A DNA stretch of 64,000 nucleotides from Streptomyces flaveus (GTDB lineage Bacteria; Actinomycetota; Actinomycetes; Streptomycetales; Streptomycetaceae): positions 21,176-85,175 of the forward strand of contig NZ_BMPQ01000037.1 of NCBI RefSeq assembly GCF_014647675.1, in the 5' to 3' direction. How positions within the stretch are numbered: the first letter of the stretch is position 1; the number at the start of each line of letters is the position of its first letter. Positions 56,103 through 64,000 of the stretch are shown piece by piece. The notes beneath the pieces are model-generated. The model was not told where the DNA came from. It saw only the letters and a list, made by a program, of their open reading frames with translations, and ran no database searches. Position numbers and translations under genes: made by a program.

Positions 56103-57005
56103 TCAGTAGACGGTGACCCCGTAGGCGCTCAGGGCCTCGGTGACCGGCTGGAAGAACGTGGTGCCGCCGGAGGAGCAGTTGCCGCTGCCGCCTGAGGTCA
56201 GGCCGTACGCGGTGCCGTTGCTGCCGTAGAGCGAGCCGCCGGAGTCGCCGGGCTCGGCGCAGACGGTGGTCTGGATCAGACCGCCGACGACGTCGCCGCC
56301 GCCGTAGTTGACGGTCGCGTTCAGGGCGGTGACCCGGCCGCTGTGCGTACCGGTGGTGGAGCCGTCACGGATGACGGTGGTGCCCACGCTGGGCGTGGCC
56401 GCGCGGGTGATGTCCACGCCGTTCGCGGTGCCGGGCCTGCTGACGGACCCGGAGTACCGCACGATGCCGTAGTCGTTGCCCGGGAAGCTGGAGCCGGTGG
56501 TCGAGCCGATGACCGTGGTGCGGCCGGAGTTGGAGTACCAGGTGCCGGCGCCGTCGGTGCAGTGACCGGCGGTCAGGAAGAACTGCGTACCGCTGCTGTT
56601 CTGGACGTTGAAGCCGAGGGAGCAGCGCCAGCTACTCGCATAGATGGCGTCGCCGCCCTGGATGAGCTTGCTGAACTTGCCCGGGGTGTGCTTGATCTGA
56701 AGGGCGTCGGCGTTGCTGCCCGCCGCTTCCTTGATCTTCGCGATCTCCGCGTCGGAGACGGTGCTGTCGACGGTGACCATGACCTTGTTGGTCTTGGAGT
56801 CGACCGCCCAGGCGGTGCCCGGCACATCGGCCTGGAGCACCGAGGCGCCGGCCTTCTTGAGCTGGGTCGTGCTGAAGGTCTGTGCGTCGCTCGCGTTCGC
56901 GTTGGGGACGGTGACGGCGGCCGCGGCCACGAGTCCGGCACCGATGGCGATCAGCCGGGTGCGTCTCGCTATGCCGCTGCGGGGGGTGGTGCGCTTGGTC
57001 CTCAC
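56103..57005 (-). CDS. Secreted S1 serine protease (streptogrisin type)
   Basis: A 300-residue preproprotease: signal about 1-38 (LIAIGAGLVAAAAVTVPNANA), a shorter propeptide of about 75 residues, and a mature domain from IQGGDAIYASSWRCSLGFNVQNSSGTQFFLTAGHC. The catalytic triad is H148, D178 (PGNDYGIVRY) and S255 (EPGDSGGSLYGS). Four Cys form two disulfides as in streptogrisins A/B. Start is the GTG at 57005 with GGAGG nine bases ahead. It is 2.4 kb from its paralogue at 52618, whose propeptide is longer. Secreted and self-processed; degrades extracellular protein. Confidence 0.94.
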   Translation of the reverse strand: MRTKRTTPRSGIARRTRLIAIGAGLVAAAAVTVPNANASDAQTFSTTQLKKAGASVLQADVPGTAWAVDSKTNKVMVTVDSTVSDAEIAKIKEAAGSNADALQIKHTPGKFSKLIQGGDAIYASSWRCSLGFNVQNSSGTQFFLTAGHCTDGAGTWYSNSGRTTVIGSTTGSSFPGNDYGIVRYSGSVSRPGTANGVDITRAATPSVGTTVIRDGSTTGTHSGRVTALNATVNYGGGDVVGGLIQTTVCAEPGDSGGSLYGSNGTAYGLTSGGSGNCSSGGTTFFQPVTEALSAYGVTVY

Positions 57006-57581
57006 TTTTACGTTCCTCCACATGGGAAGTCGGGGGCCCGCGTGGGGTCGGGGCCCGTGAGGCGACAGCCAGAAGCCACATGTCCGGATTCCGAACACGT
57101 TGTGCCCCTGACAGGCGCTGGACGGAATATTCGACCGCCCGGTCGACCTGCGCAAGGGGGCCTTTCGGCCGTGCAGCGTTCAACTTGCGTACGTCTCGCG
57201 GAGATTGCTCAGGTCAGCGTGCGGATTGCGGCTCCCCCGCGGCAATCGACATGCCCAGGTTATTCCTCGGAACCCGCCGTCAGGCAGACCCCCGACAGGC
57301 GTTGAGTCTCCGTCAGATGTTGCGTCACGGCGCCGGATCGACCACCCCGTTCACCCGTACGCCCCGGTCGTCACCCATACGCCGTTGAGAATCATATTTC
57401 ACTCATAGTCAGCAGCCGTACACAGCAAGGCCCTTGGGAAACGCGGGCTCTCGACTAATTCGTTGTGCACCAGTACCGTCACGAAACCCCCGCGCGGCGT
57501 CTATCCCCTTGGCGCGACATCCGCATCATGGACGACCATAGGGATGCGGAAGCAGAAAGACCGCTGTGAGAGGAGGCGTCC
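57006..57581. other. 576-base intergenic region, S1 protease / SepF-like divergent
   Basis: No credible gene or RNA is seen. It should hold both divergent promoters. An inverted repeat TCCGCATC (57520-57527) and GATGCGGA (57543-57550) lies 30 bases before the SepF-like start, and CGACC-gccc-GGTCG (57133-57146) lies upstream of the protease. AT-richer stretches at about 57380-57420 fit a promoter. The SepF-like gene has GAGGAGG five bases before its ATG. Confidence 0.4.
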
Positions 57582-58025
57582 ATGGGATCGGTGCGCAAGG
57601 CGAGTGCCTGGCTTGGCCTCGTCGACGACAACAACGATGACGAGCGTTACTACGACGACGACAGCTACGCCGAAGGTTCCGAGCCCCGGGATGCCTGGGT
57701 CACGGATCCGCGGGTGAAGGTGGCGTCGGAGGCGGCCGAGGAGAAGGGCCGCCGGATCGGCACGGTCACCCCGGACAGCTTCCGGGACGCCCGTGGGATC
57801 GGCGAGCTCTTCCGGGACGGCGTGCCCGTCATCATGAACCTCACGGCCATGGAGCCCGCCGACGCCAAGCGCGTCGTCGACTTCGCGGCCGGCCTGATCT
57901 TCGGCCTGCGCGGCTCGATCGAGCGCGTGTCGAACCGTGTTTTCCTGCTGACCCCCGCCGACACGGAGATCGTCAGCGGGGAGCCGGTGGGCCGTCGGAC
58001 CGACGGTTTCTTCAACCAGAGCTAG
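57582..58025 (+). CDS. sepF: SepF-like cell division protein
   Basis: A 147-residue protein. An N-terminal stretch MGSVRKASAWLGLVDD could form an amphipathic membrane helix; an acidic Tyr/Asp/Asn-rich segment follows (DDNNDDERYYDDDSYAEG), then the SepF globular domain RIGTVTPDSFRDARGIGELFRDGVPVIMNLTAMEPADAKRVVDFAAGLIFGLRGSIERVSNRVFLLTP. SepF binds FtsZ and anchors it to the membrane. Streptomyces have the dcw-cluster SepF and two SepF-like paralogues; this gene is not near ftsZ, so it is one of the latter (from memory, the SflB/SCO1749 position). It acts with FtsZ or DivIVA at division or polar sites. Confidence 0.9.
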   Translation: MGSVRKASAWLGLVDDNNDDERYYDDDSYAEGSEPRDAWVTDPRVKVASEAAEEKGRRIGTVTPDSFRDARGIGELFRDGVPVIMNLTAMEPADAKRVVDFAAGLIFGLRGSIERVSNRVFLLTPADTEIVSGEPVGRRTDGFFNQS

Positions 58026-58100
58026 GCAAGGCCGCTCACCGGCCCCGCCTTCCGGAGCCTGAGGGCTACCGGAAGGCGTCGAGTCCGGTGAGCGCCTTGC
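58026..58100. terminator. Nested double hairpin between convergent SepF-like and acyl-CoA dehydrogenase genes
   Basis: Outer arms GCAAGGCcGCTCACCGG (58026-58042) and CCGGTGAGCGCCTTGC (58085-58100) enclose inner arms CGCCTTCCGG (58046-58055) and CCGGAAGGCG (58069-58078). The structure begins directly after the SepF-like stop and extends into the last codons of the dehydrogenase, so it is a bidirectional terminator encoded partly within a gene. Confidence 0.75.
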
Positions 58101-59256
58101 CCAGCACCAGTTGGTGCATTTCGACGGTGCCTTCGTAGGTCAGCACCGACTCCAGGTTCGTGGCGTGCCGCATCACGGGGTATTCGAGCGAGATCCCGTT
58201 GGCGCCCAGGATCGTGCGCGCGGTACGGCAGATGTCGATCGCTTCTCGTACGTTGTTGAGCTTGCCGAAACTGACCTGTTCGGGACGCAGCCGTCCCGCG
58301 TCCATCCGCCGCCCCAGATGGTGGGCGAGCAGAATCCCCTTGTGCAGTTCGACCGCCATGTCGGCGAGTTTGGCCTGGGTGAGCTGGAAACCGCCGATGG
58401 GCCGCCCGAACTGCTCACGCGTCTTCGCGTATTCGACCGCCGCCTCGAAACTCGACCGCGCGGCGCCCATCGCCCCCCACACGATCCCGTAGCGGGCGTG
58501 CGAGAGGCAGCTGAGCGGTCCCTTCAGCCCGGTGACCTCGGGCAGTACGGCATCGGCGGGCAGCCGCACGTCGTCGAGTACGAGCTCACTGGTGACCGAA
58601 GCCCGCAGGGACCACTTGTGCTTGATCTCGGGTGCGGAGAAGCCCGGGCTGTCGGTGGGCACGACGAAGCCGCGGATCCCGTCGTCGGTCTGCGCCCAGA
58701 CGACGGCGACCTGGGCGACCGAGCCGTTGGTGATCCACATCTTCCGCCCGTTCAGGACCCAGTCGGTCCCGTCCCGCTTGGCGTACGTACGCATCGCCCC
58801 GGGGTCGGACCCGTGATCGGGCTCGGTCAGCCCGAAGCACCCGATGACCTCGCCGGCGGCCATCGGCGGCAGCCACCGCTGCTTCTGCTCCTCGGACCCG
58901 AACCGGTGGATCGCGTACATGGCGAGCGACCCCTGCACGGACACCAGCGACCGGATCCCGGTGTCGGCGGCCTCCAACTCCAGGCAGGCAAGCCCGTACT
59001 GCACAGCACTGGCCCCCGCACACCCGTACCCGCTGAGCGACATGCCCAGCGCCCCGATCTCCCCCAACTCCCGCGCCAGCTCCCGGATCCCGGGCAGCTC
59101 CCCCGACTCGTACCACTCGGCGATGTACGGCATCACCCGATCCGCGGCCCAGTCCCGCACGGTGTCCCGGATCGCCAGATCCTCCGGTTCGAGGAGCTCG
59201 TCGAGGCCGAGGAGATCGGCGGGGTCGAAGGGGGGCAGCTTCGAGGATGCGGACAT
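58066..59256 (-). CDS. Acyl-CoA dehydrogenase, glutaryl-CoA dehydrogenase-like
   Basis: A 396-residue flavoenzyme. The FAD-binding loops are CFGLTEPDHGSDPGAMRTYAKRDG and WITNGSVAQVAVVWAQ, and the catalytic base is the Glu in VLTYEGTVEMHQLVLGKALTG, the position used in glutaryl-CoA dehydrogenase and other ACADs. The text KLPPFDPADLLGLDELLEPEDLAIRDTVRDWAAD and ANGISLEYPVMRHATNLESV fits GcdH, which oxidises and decarboxylates glutaryl-CoA to crotonyl-CoA in lysine or tryptophan breakdown. A related acyl-CoA substrate is possible. A palindrome half at 59276-59290 resembles the operator of the ALDH operon at 3469. Confidence 0.92.
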   Translation of the reverse strand: MSASSKLPPFDPADLLGLDELLEPEDLAIRDTVRDWAADRVMPYIAEWYESGELPGIRELARELGEIGALGMSLSGYGCAGASAVQYGLACLELEAADTGIRSLVSVQGSLAMYAIHRFGSEEQKQRWLPPMAAGEVIGCFGLTEPDHGSDPGAMRTYAKRDGTDWVLNGRKMWITNGSVAQVAVVWAQTDDGIRGFVVPTDSPGFSAPEIKHKWSLRASVTSELVLDDVRLPADAVLPEVTGLKGPLSCLSHARYGIVWGAMGAARSSFEAAVEYAKTREQFGRPIGGFQLTQAKLADMAVELHKGILLAHHLGRRMDAGRLRPEQVSFGKLNNVREAIDICRTARTILGANGISLEYPVMRHATNLESVLTYEGTVEMHQLVLGKALTGLDAFR

Positions 59257-59275
59257 GGGGGGCCTCCGGCGACGA

Positions 59276-59290
59276 AAACTAGCACTGTTA
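59276..59290. promoter_or_regulatory. Operator-like motif shared with 3469
   Basis: AAACTAGCACTGTTA differs from AAACTAGCGGTGTTA (3469-3483) at only two bases and lies 20 bases before the dehydrogenase start. Here the inverted symmetry is partial (CTAgcactgtTAa). A common regulator is suggested. Confidence 0.4.
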
Positions 59291-59468
59291 ACCACAACGC
59301 ATGGCTGACGTTACGACGCAGTGTCACGCAAGTCGAGGGCTTGTTCCCTCCCACGAACCCGCAGCCGCCAACGGCGCCGCACCCCCACGAGAAACCCGCA
59401 CAGGTCAGCGAAGTTGAAACGGGCGGTGCGCGGGTGGGAAAAGCCCTGACCACAACCACAACGCACGA

Positions 59469-61088
59469 TCAGACAGACGACTCCGCACGCACCGGCGCCG
59501 CCGACGCCTCCCGAGGCGCAGGCACCTCCGCCAAGCCCGCCGCAGGCGCCTCGCACTCCATGGCCCGCGGCAACCGCAACGCCATAACGGCCCCGAGCAA
59601 CAACAGCCCGGCACTGACGACCAACGTCACATGCAGCCCGTGCACGAACGAGTCCCGAGCAGCATGCCGCAACGCCTCCCCCGGCCCCCCGCCAAGCCGA
59701 GCGGCGACCTCATACGCCTCACCCAACGAATGACTGGCCGCAGCCGAATCCGCAGCAGGCACCCCCCGCACAGAGGAAAGCCCCGGCGCGTACGCCGCGT
59801 TCATCACGCTCCCGAGCAGCGCGACCCCGATCCCCGCACCCAGCTGATACGACGTCTCCCCGATCGCGGCGGCCCCACCCGCCTGCGACTGCGGAGCCTC
59901 ACTGAGCATCGACTCGTACGCCCCGAACAACGTCACCTCGAGCCCGAACCCGAGCAGCACGAACCCGGTCAGCAGCAGCGGAGCGTTGTCGTGGCGGCCC
60001 ATCCCCGTGAGCATGATGACCGCGGCGGCGGTGAGACAGAAGCCGAGGCTGACCATGATCCGCGGCCCGAAGCGGTGCAGCAGCTTCGCCCCGACAAGAC
60101 CCGCGGCCATCGCGGCGACGGTGAGCGGCACCAGCCGCAGCCCGGTCTCCAGCGGCGAGAGATTCAGGACGAGCTGGAGGTACTGCGCGGCGATCAGTTC
60201 CAGACCGACCAGCGCGAGCAGTGCGAGCACGATGCACCCGACGGACGTACTGAAGGCGGGCTTGGCGAACAGCCGCAGATCGACGAGCGGATACTTACGC
60301 CGCCGCTGCCGCCGTACGAAGGCGACGAGCAGCCCGGCTCCCACGAGCAGCGGCGCCACCGTATAGGCGCTCAGCGGCATTTCCCCGGCGCCCAGCCGCT
60401 TGACGCCGAGGACGACACCGAAGAGCCCGGCCGCGGCCAGCAGCGCGCCGACGACGTCCCACGGCCCCTTGCCGTCCCCGGTCGACTCGGGCAGCAGCAA
60501 CCGCCCGACGGGCAGGCTGACCAGCATCAGCGGGATGTTGATGAGGAAGACCGCACCCCACCAGAAGTGCTCAAGGAGGAACCCGCCGAGCAGCGGCCCG
60601 ACGGCCGCGCCCACCGCGGCGACCGCGCTCCAGACACCGATCGCCATGGCCCGCTCACGCCGGTCGGGAAAGACCTGCCGCAGGATCGAGAGCGTCGCGG
60701 GCATGATCATCGCGCCACCGACGCCGAGCAGGGCGCGCGCCGCGATCAGGACGTGCGCGCTGTCGGCGCAGGCCGCCAGCGCGGAGGCGACACCGAAGAG
60801 GGCGTACCCGATCAGGAGGATCCGTCTGCGGCCGACCCGGTCGCCCAGGGTGCCGAACAGGATCAGCAGCGAGGCGCAGACCAGCGGATAGATGTCGACG
60901 ATCCAGAGGAGTTCGATCGAGCCGGGCCTGAGATCCTCGGAGACGGCGGGTACCGCTACATGCAGCACGGTGGCATCGACGGCGACCAGCAGCAGGCTGA
61001 CGCAGAGGACGACGAGGACAACCCATCGGTTTGCACCGGCCCCGGCCTCCCGACGGCAACGCGAAGCGGCCGTGGTCGTCCCGGACAT
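59469..61088 (-). CDS. DHA2-family MFS drug efflux protein
   Basis: A 539-residue protein with 14 predicted membrane segments: WVVLVVLCVSLLLVAVDATVLHVAVPAVSEDL (motif D1), LIGYALFGVASALAACADSAHVLIAARALLGVGGAMIMPATLSILRQVFPDRRERAMAIGVWSAVAAVGAAVGPLLGG (motif C, antiporter). It is of the EmrB/QacA/SmvA class that expels toxic compounds with proton influx. The ATG at 61088 has GGGAGG seven bases ahead; a frame extending to 61595 is rejected. No TetR or MarR regulator adjoins. Confidence 0.93.
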   Translation of the reverse strand: MSGTTTAASRCRREAGAGANRWVVLVVLCVSLLLVAVDATVLHVAVPAVSEDLRPGSIELLWIVDIYPLVCASLLILFGTLGDRVGRRRILLIGYALFGVASALAACADSAHVLIAARALLGVGGAMIMPATLSILRQVFPDRRERAMAIGVWSAVAAVGAAVGPLLGGFLLEHFWWGAVFLINIPLMLVSLPVGRLLLPESTGDGKGPWDVVGALLAAAGLFGVVLGVKRLGAGEMPLSAYTVAPLLVGAGLLVAFVRRQRRRKYPLVDLRLFAKPAFSTSVGCIVLALLALVGLELIAAQYLQLVLNLSPLETGLRLVPLTVAAMAAGLVGAKLLHRFGPRIMVSLGFCLTAAAVIMLTGMGRHDNAPLLLTGFVLLGFGLEVTLFGAYESMLSEAPQSQAGGAAAIGETSYQLGAGIGVALLGSVMNAAYAPGLSSVRGVPAADSAAASHSLGEAYEVAARLGGGPGEALRHAARDSFVHGLHVTLVVSAGLLLLGAVMALRLPRAMECEAPAAGLAEVPAPREASAAPVRAESSV

Positions 61089-61349
61089 GCACGTACCTCC
61101 CAGATGTTCCCTCGCGTTCGGCGGATCCGCTGGGTGGGGACTCCCTGCGGTCGCGGCCGGGAGGAGCGGTGTCCCGGTCTCACGCAACAAAGGCGAGTGA
61201 GTCGTCAGAGTACGCGAGATCCCTCCGGTGGCCAGTGGCGGGCCTCTCACGTAACTCTCAGAAAACGTGTGGCGTGCGCCACGCTCCCACGTGACCGAGC
61301 ACGCCCCCGCCGGGCCGCCCGGTTCCGGGTCCGGCCCATAATCGAGCCC

Positions 61350-62534
61350 GTGACCGATCTTGAAACGCCCGTCGCGCCGGCCCGTCCGGGACCCTGGCCG
61401 CGCCGCGTCGCCCCCGCCCTGCTGGGGTACGCGGCGGTCCGCGCGCTGGGCCTGGTGGCGCTCGCCCTGTGGAGCGCCACCCGCGACAAGAGCCCGCACC
61501 AGCTGCTCACGGCACGCTGGGACTCGCTCTGGTACACGCGGGTCGCGGAGCTCGGTTACGGCTATGAGGTACGTCTCCCCAACGGCGACGTGCACTCGAA
61601 TCTCGCGTTCTTCCCTCTGCTGCCGTGGCTGGAGCGGGCGCTCTCGGCGGTGACTCCGCTGTCGTACGCGGACGCGGGCCTGCTGATCAGCACGCTGGCG
61701 TCACTCGCCGCGGCCTGGGGCATCTTCGCGGTCGCTGACCATGTCCATGGCCGCCGGGCAGGCGTGTGCGCGGTACTGCTGTGGGCGGTGCTGCCCGTCG
61801 GGATCGTGCAGTCGATGGCGTACAGCGAGTCACTGTTCACGGCGCTCGCGGCCTGGTCGCTGTACGCGGTCCTGACCGGCCGCTGGCTGACGGCGGGCCT
61901 GCTCGCCTCCTTCGCCGGCCTGACCCGCCCGGTGGGCGCCGCGGTGGTCGCCGCGGTGTGGGTGGCGGCGATCGCCTCGTACGTACGGGATTCGTCCGTA
62001 CGGGAACGGAGAGTTCCGGCACCGGATGGCGCGCCTCTCTGGCGGCGCGTCCTGGGCATGCTCCTCGCGCCACTGGGCGCCGCCGGTTACGTCCTGTGGG
62101 TCGGGCAGCACACGGGCAAGGGCCCGCTGGGCTATCTCGACGTCCAGGCGGGGTGGGGCAACGGCTTCGACGGCGGCTATGCCTTCGCCCGGTTCGTCGC
62201 CGACAAGTTCACGTCGTTTCCCTCCGCCCTCGCCGGGATCGGGCTGATCGTCGGGGTCGCCCTGGTGATCTGGCTGTATGTGATCTGCGTACGGCAGGGT
62301 CAGCCGCTGCCGCTGCTGGTGTACGCGGGGATCGTCACCGCGCTCGCCCTGTGCGCGTCGAGCTACTTCGGCTCGAAACCGCGCTTGCTACTGCCCGCCT
62401 TCCCCCTGCTGCTGCCGCCGGCACTGGCCCTGGCCCGACTGCGAACGCCCACGTCGGCGTGGGCGCTGGGGTGCGTGGCGGTGGTGTCGGCGGCGTACGG
62501 CGCGTTCTGGCTGAACGGCTCCGGTCCGCCCTGA
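61350..62534 (+). CDS. PIG-V-family membrane mannosyltransferase-like protein
   Basis: A 394-residue polytopic protein. Short motifs ARWDSLWYTRVAELGYGYE (DxD-like WD near the first extracellular loop), NLAFFPLLPWLERAL, VLLWAVLPVGIVQSMAYSESLFTALAAWSLYAV and LLASFAGLTRPVGAAVV match the PIG-V / GT-C class, which transfers mannose from polyprenyl-phosphate mannose. About 8-10 helices. GTG start at 61350. It is divergent from the efflux pump. It may take part in glycosylation of lipids or surface proteins; specificity unknown. Confidence 0.88.
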   Translation: MTDLETPVAPARPGPWPRRVAPALLGYAAVRALGLVALALWSATRDKSPHQLLTARWDSLWYTRVAELGYGYEVRLPNGDVHSNLAFFPLLPWLERALSAVTPLSYADAGLLISTLASLAAAWGIFAVADHVHGRRAGVCAVLLWAVLPVGIVQSMAYSESLFTALAAWSLYAVLTGRWLTAGLLASFAGLTRPVGAAVVAAVWVAAIASYVRDSSVRERRVPAPDGAPLWRRVLGMLLAPLGAAGYVLWVGQHTGKGPLGYLDVQAGWGNGFDGGYAFARFVADKFTSFPSALAGIGLIVGVALVIWLYVICVRQGQPLPLLVYAGIVTALALCASSYFGSKPRLLLPAFPLLLPPALALARLRTPTSAWALGCVAVVSAAYGAFWLNGSGPP

Positions 62535-62772
62535 CCGCCTCCCCGCCCCCCGGCGAGCACCCGGGGAATTGCGCGCAAGCTTTTGGTGAACAAATTCAGG
62601 CGCACCCAATAACAACTCACCGGACGGAGCAACGGAATTGAAGGAAGGACGCGCCCGATAAATCCATAAGCCCGGGATAAACGCCTTCCTGAGAGGAATC
62701 CCACATCACATCGTCATCACAAAGAGCGCGCTCCGGCGTTGCGCACAGCTCACTCGCTGTAACGTCGAATAC

Positions 62773-63852
62773 GTGCGTACCGAACGAAAGCTGACTCGTC
62801 TGGACCGGGTCTTCGCCCGGCTGGACCGTGAGCCGGAACGGCCGGCCCATATCGGCGTGCCCAGAATGAGCCCCCACAGGGTGGTTCTCTTCGCGGCCAC
62901 ACTCGCCTTCTACGCGGCCATCGTGTGGGCCGTGATCATCACGTCCTGGCTGGTCACGCTCGACTGGCAGGTCATGTTCTTCCGGCCCTACCAGCAGTGG
63001 CCGGAGATCCACGCGTTCCTCGACTACTACGTGGTGCTCGGCCAGCGCGGCCCCACCGCCGTGATGGTCACGGCCTGGCTGGGCTGGCGTTCCTGGCGGA
63101 TGCACACACTGCGCCCGCTGCTCGCGCTCGGCGTCTCGCTGCTGCTGCTGAACGTCACGGTGGGCGCCGCCAAGATCGGCATGGGCCGTCTGGGCCCGCA
63201 CTACGCGACCACGATCGGCTCGAACGAGATGTGGCTCGGCGGCGATATATTCCCTTCGGGCCACACCGCCAACGCCGTCGTGACCTGGGGCATTCTCGCC
63301 TATCTGGCCTCGACGCCGCGAGCTCGCCGCTGGCTGTCGGCCGTCTCCGCAGTGATCTCCCTGGGTGTCGGCCTGACCACCGTCTACATCGGTACGCACT
63401 GGCTGAGCGATGTAGTCCTGGGCTGGGCCGCGGGTCTGCTGATCCTGCTGGCGCTGCCCTGGTTCGAGCCGCTGATCGCCCGCGCCGAGGCCCGTGTCTT
63501 CGCCCTGCGGGACGCCTGGCGCAGCCGCCGCGCCGGTACGGCGCCGGTGCCTGCCACCGCTTCGGTGGCCGCCGCCGCGATGCTCTCGCCACACGAAGCG
63601 CACGCCGAGAGCGCGGCCTCCGCCGCCCCTCGCGCCTCCGCCGACGAGGAGCCCGCGCCCCGCGAGCCGGTCAGCGCGCCGCGTACGTCCCGGACGCCCC
63701 CCGCGCCCGCCTACCTGGCGCCCGGCCCGCACACGAGCCGCGCGGAGCGTATGCCGGTGACGCCCGCCGGAAGCCGCAGACCCCCGCACTCGGAGCGAGT
63801 GACACGTGGCACCTCTCACACCAGCCAGCCCCGCCCCGTGACGGGCGGCTGA
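62773..63852 (+). CDS. PAP2-superfamily membrane phosphatase
   Basis: A 359-residue protein with about five to six membrane helices: FAATLAFYAAIVWAVIITSWLVTL, GPTAVMVTAWLGW, PLLALGVSLLLLNVTVGAAKIGMGRLGPHY (degenerate C1), FPSGHTANAVVTWGILAYL (C2: PSGH) and VSAVISLGVGLTTVYIGTHWLSDVVLGWAAGLLILLALPWF (C3: the catalytic His within THWLSD). The C-terminal 120 residues are a Pro/Ala/Arg-rich tail. It may dephosphorylate undecaprenyl pyrophosphate or lipid phosphates. C1 is less canonical than usual (KIGMGRLGP). GTG start. Confidence 0.88.
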   Translation: MRTERKLTRLDRVFARLDREPERPAHIGVPRMSPHRVVLFAATLAFYAAIVWAVIITSWLVTLDWQVMFFRPYQQWPEIHAFLDYYVVLGQRGPTAVMVTAWLGWRSWRMHTLRPLLALGVSLLLLNVTVGAAKIGMGRLGPHYATTIGSNEMWLGGDIFPSGHTANAVVTWGILAYLASTPRARRWLSAVSAVISLGVGLTTVYIGTHWLSDVVLGWAAGLLILLALPWFEPLIARAEARVFALRDAWRSRRAGTAPVPATASVAAAAMLSPHEAHAESAASAAPRASADEEPAPREPVSAPRTSRTPPAPAYLAPGPHTSRAERMPVTPAGSRRPPHSERVTRGTSHTSQPRPVTGG

Positions 63853-63895
63853 GCAGCAGACAGCGGGGCCGGTACGCACACACGGCTCCCCACAC

Positions 63896-63932
63896 GCGAA
63901 GGCCCTCGACTCCTGGAGCCGAGGGCCTTCGC
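63896..63932. terminator. Strong hairpin terminator after the PAP2 gene
   Basis: GCGAAGGCCCTCG-actcctggagc-CGAGGGCCTTCGC, a perfect 13-bp stem, 44 bases downstream of the PAP2 stop. Confidence 0.85.
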
Positions 63933-63941
63933 AGTGGGCAG

Positions 63942-64000
63942 CTAGTGCCGCGGCAGGCAACGTTCGCCCGTCAAGGAGCGCCCGCCGCGGAGCGGCCTGT
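63942..64000 (-). CDS. C-terminal fragment of a possible gene entering from the right edge
   Basis: On the minus strand the last 59 bases hold an open frame ending ...GGRSLTGERCLPRH-stop (TAG at 63944-63942). A terminator hairpin lies right after it, which fits a real gene end. Too short to identify. Confidence 0.35.
   Translation of the reverse strand, partial: RPLRGGRSLTGERCLPRH

Noticed and set aside
59631..62534. 967-codon plus-strand frame running through the efflux pump gene and the PIG-V gene
   Set aside because: Only the last 394 codons (from 61350) code for a recognisable protein; the rest is an antisense shadow of the DHA2 pump, rich in Arg/Gln/Asp/His as expected for GC-rich antisense frames.
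1..64000. tRNA, rRNA, CRISPR arrays, insertion sequences, integrases
   Set aside because: I looked for CCA-ended cloverleaf patterns, regular direct repeats with spacers, and transposase or integrase motifs and saw none; a tRNAscan or Rfam run would be needed to exclude small RNAs.

Overview
The window is chromosomal DNA of a high-GC actinomycete, almost certainly a Streptomyces. The coding sequence has strong third-position GC bias and many GTG/TTG starts. It encodes a spare SepF-like protein, secreted streptogrisin-type and subtilisin-type proteases, an SCO1725-type SGNH lipase, MHS, CitMHS and TctABC transporters, and orphan TetR, GntR and MarR regulators. From memory, unchecked, the gene order (hmgA, GntR, orphan Type-ISP-like protein, TetR/ABC, ECF sigma, kinase, lipase, YtrA regulator, SepF-like, acyl-CoA dehydrogenase, PAP2) resembles the SCO1715-SCO1753 part of the S. 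coelicolor core. I found no rRNA, tRNA, CRISPR array, insertion sequence, phage or complete biosynthetic cluster.

Region by region. 1-10952 is catabolic and transport: an MHS-family permease cut by the left edge, a Zn alcohol dehydrogenase with an aldehyde dehydrogenase, an orphan sugar-type ABC ATPase, an MFS permease, a CitMHS citrate permease, and a molybdopterin oxidoreductase with a TetR regulator. 11129-17703 holds homogentisate dioxygenase with a GntR/UTRA regulator, a 305-bp nested palindromic repeat element, an orphan Type-ISP-like protein, a TetR regulator divergent from a two-gene ABC-2 drug exporter with a clear operator, and a small conserved-looking protein. 17830-26240 is an ECF sigma/anti-sigma pair (SigK/RskA type) divergent from a DUF4331 surface protein, followed by a TPR membrane protein, a His-rich NicO metal permease and a Ser/Thr kinase. 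26265-28598 has a secreted lipase and a subtilase, divergently transcribed.

28747-38821 is a surface-polysaccharide locus: a small membrane protein, a CelD/BioF2-type acyltransferase, two GT2 glycosyltransferases, a NodB deacetylase, a 1334-residue fusion of a flippase to a GT-C-like membrane domain, and a convergent GH39-like hydrolase. 38986-43446 has an AAA ATPase, a YtrA-type GntR regulator, two GNAT proteins, a DUF402 protein, a methyltransferase and a divergent 44-residue ORF missed by length cut-offs. 43477-50518 is a tricarboxylate module: TctABC divergent from a CitA/CitB-type two-component system, with a DUF475 membrane protein and a universal stress protein downstream. 50515-57005 has a secreted lipase, MarR/cupin with perfect operators, two paralogous S1 proteases, a slipin and an alpha/beta hydrolase. 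57582-64000 has the SepF-like protein, a glutaryl-CoA-dehydrogenase-like enzyme, a DHA2 efflux pump, a PIG-V-like mannosyltransferase and a PAP2 phosphatase.

Most interesting are: (i) two face-to-face promoter-like elements of form CCATCC/CAATCC-N15-CCGAAT between the sigma factor and DUF4331 genes, the hexamers known for mycobacterial SigK; (ii) the flippase-glycosyltransferase fusion in the polysaccharide locus; (iii) the 305-bp nested palindrome and its solo arms elsewhere in the window; (iv) the 44-residue WWPDG-ending ORF with a hairpin leader beside a methyltransferase; (v) a shared AAACTAGC-NN-TGTTA operator-like motif 56 kb apart, upstream of the aldehyde dehydrogenase and acyl-CoA dehydrogenase genes.
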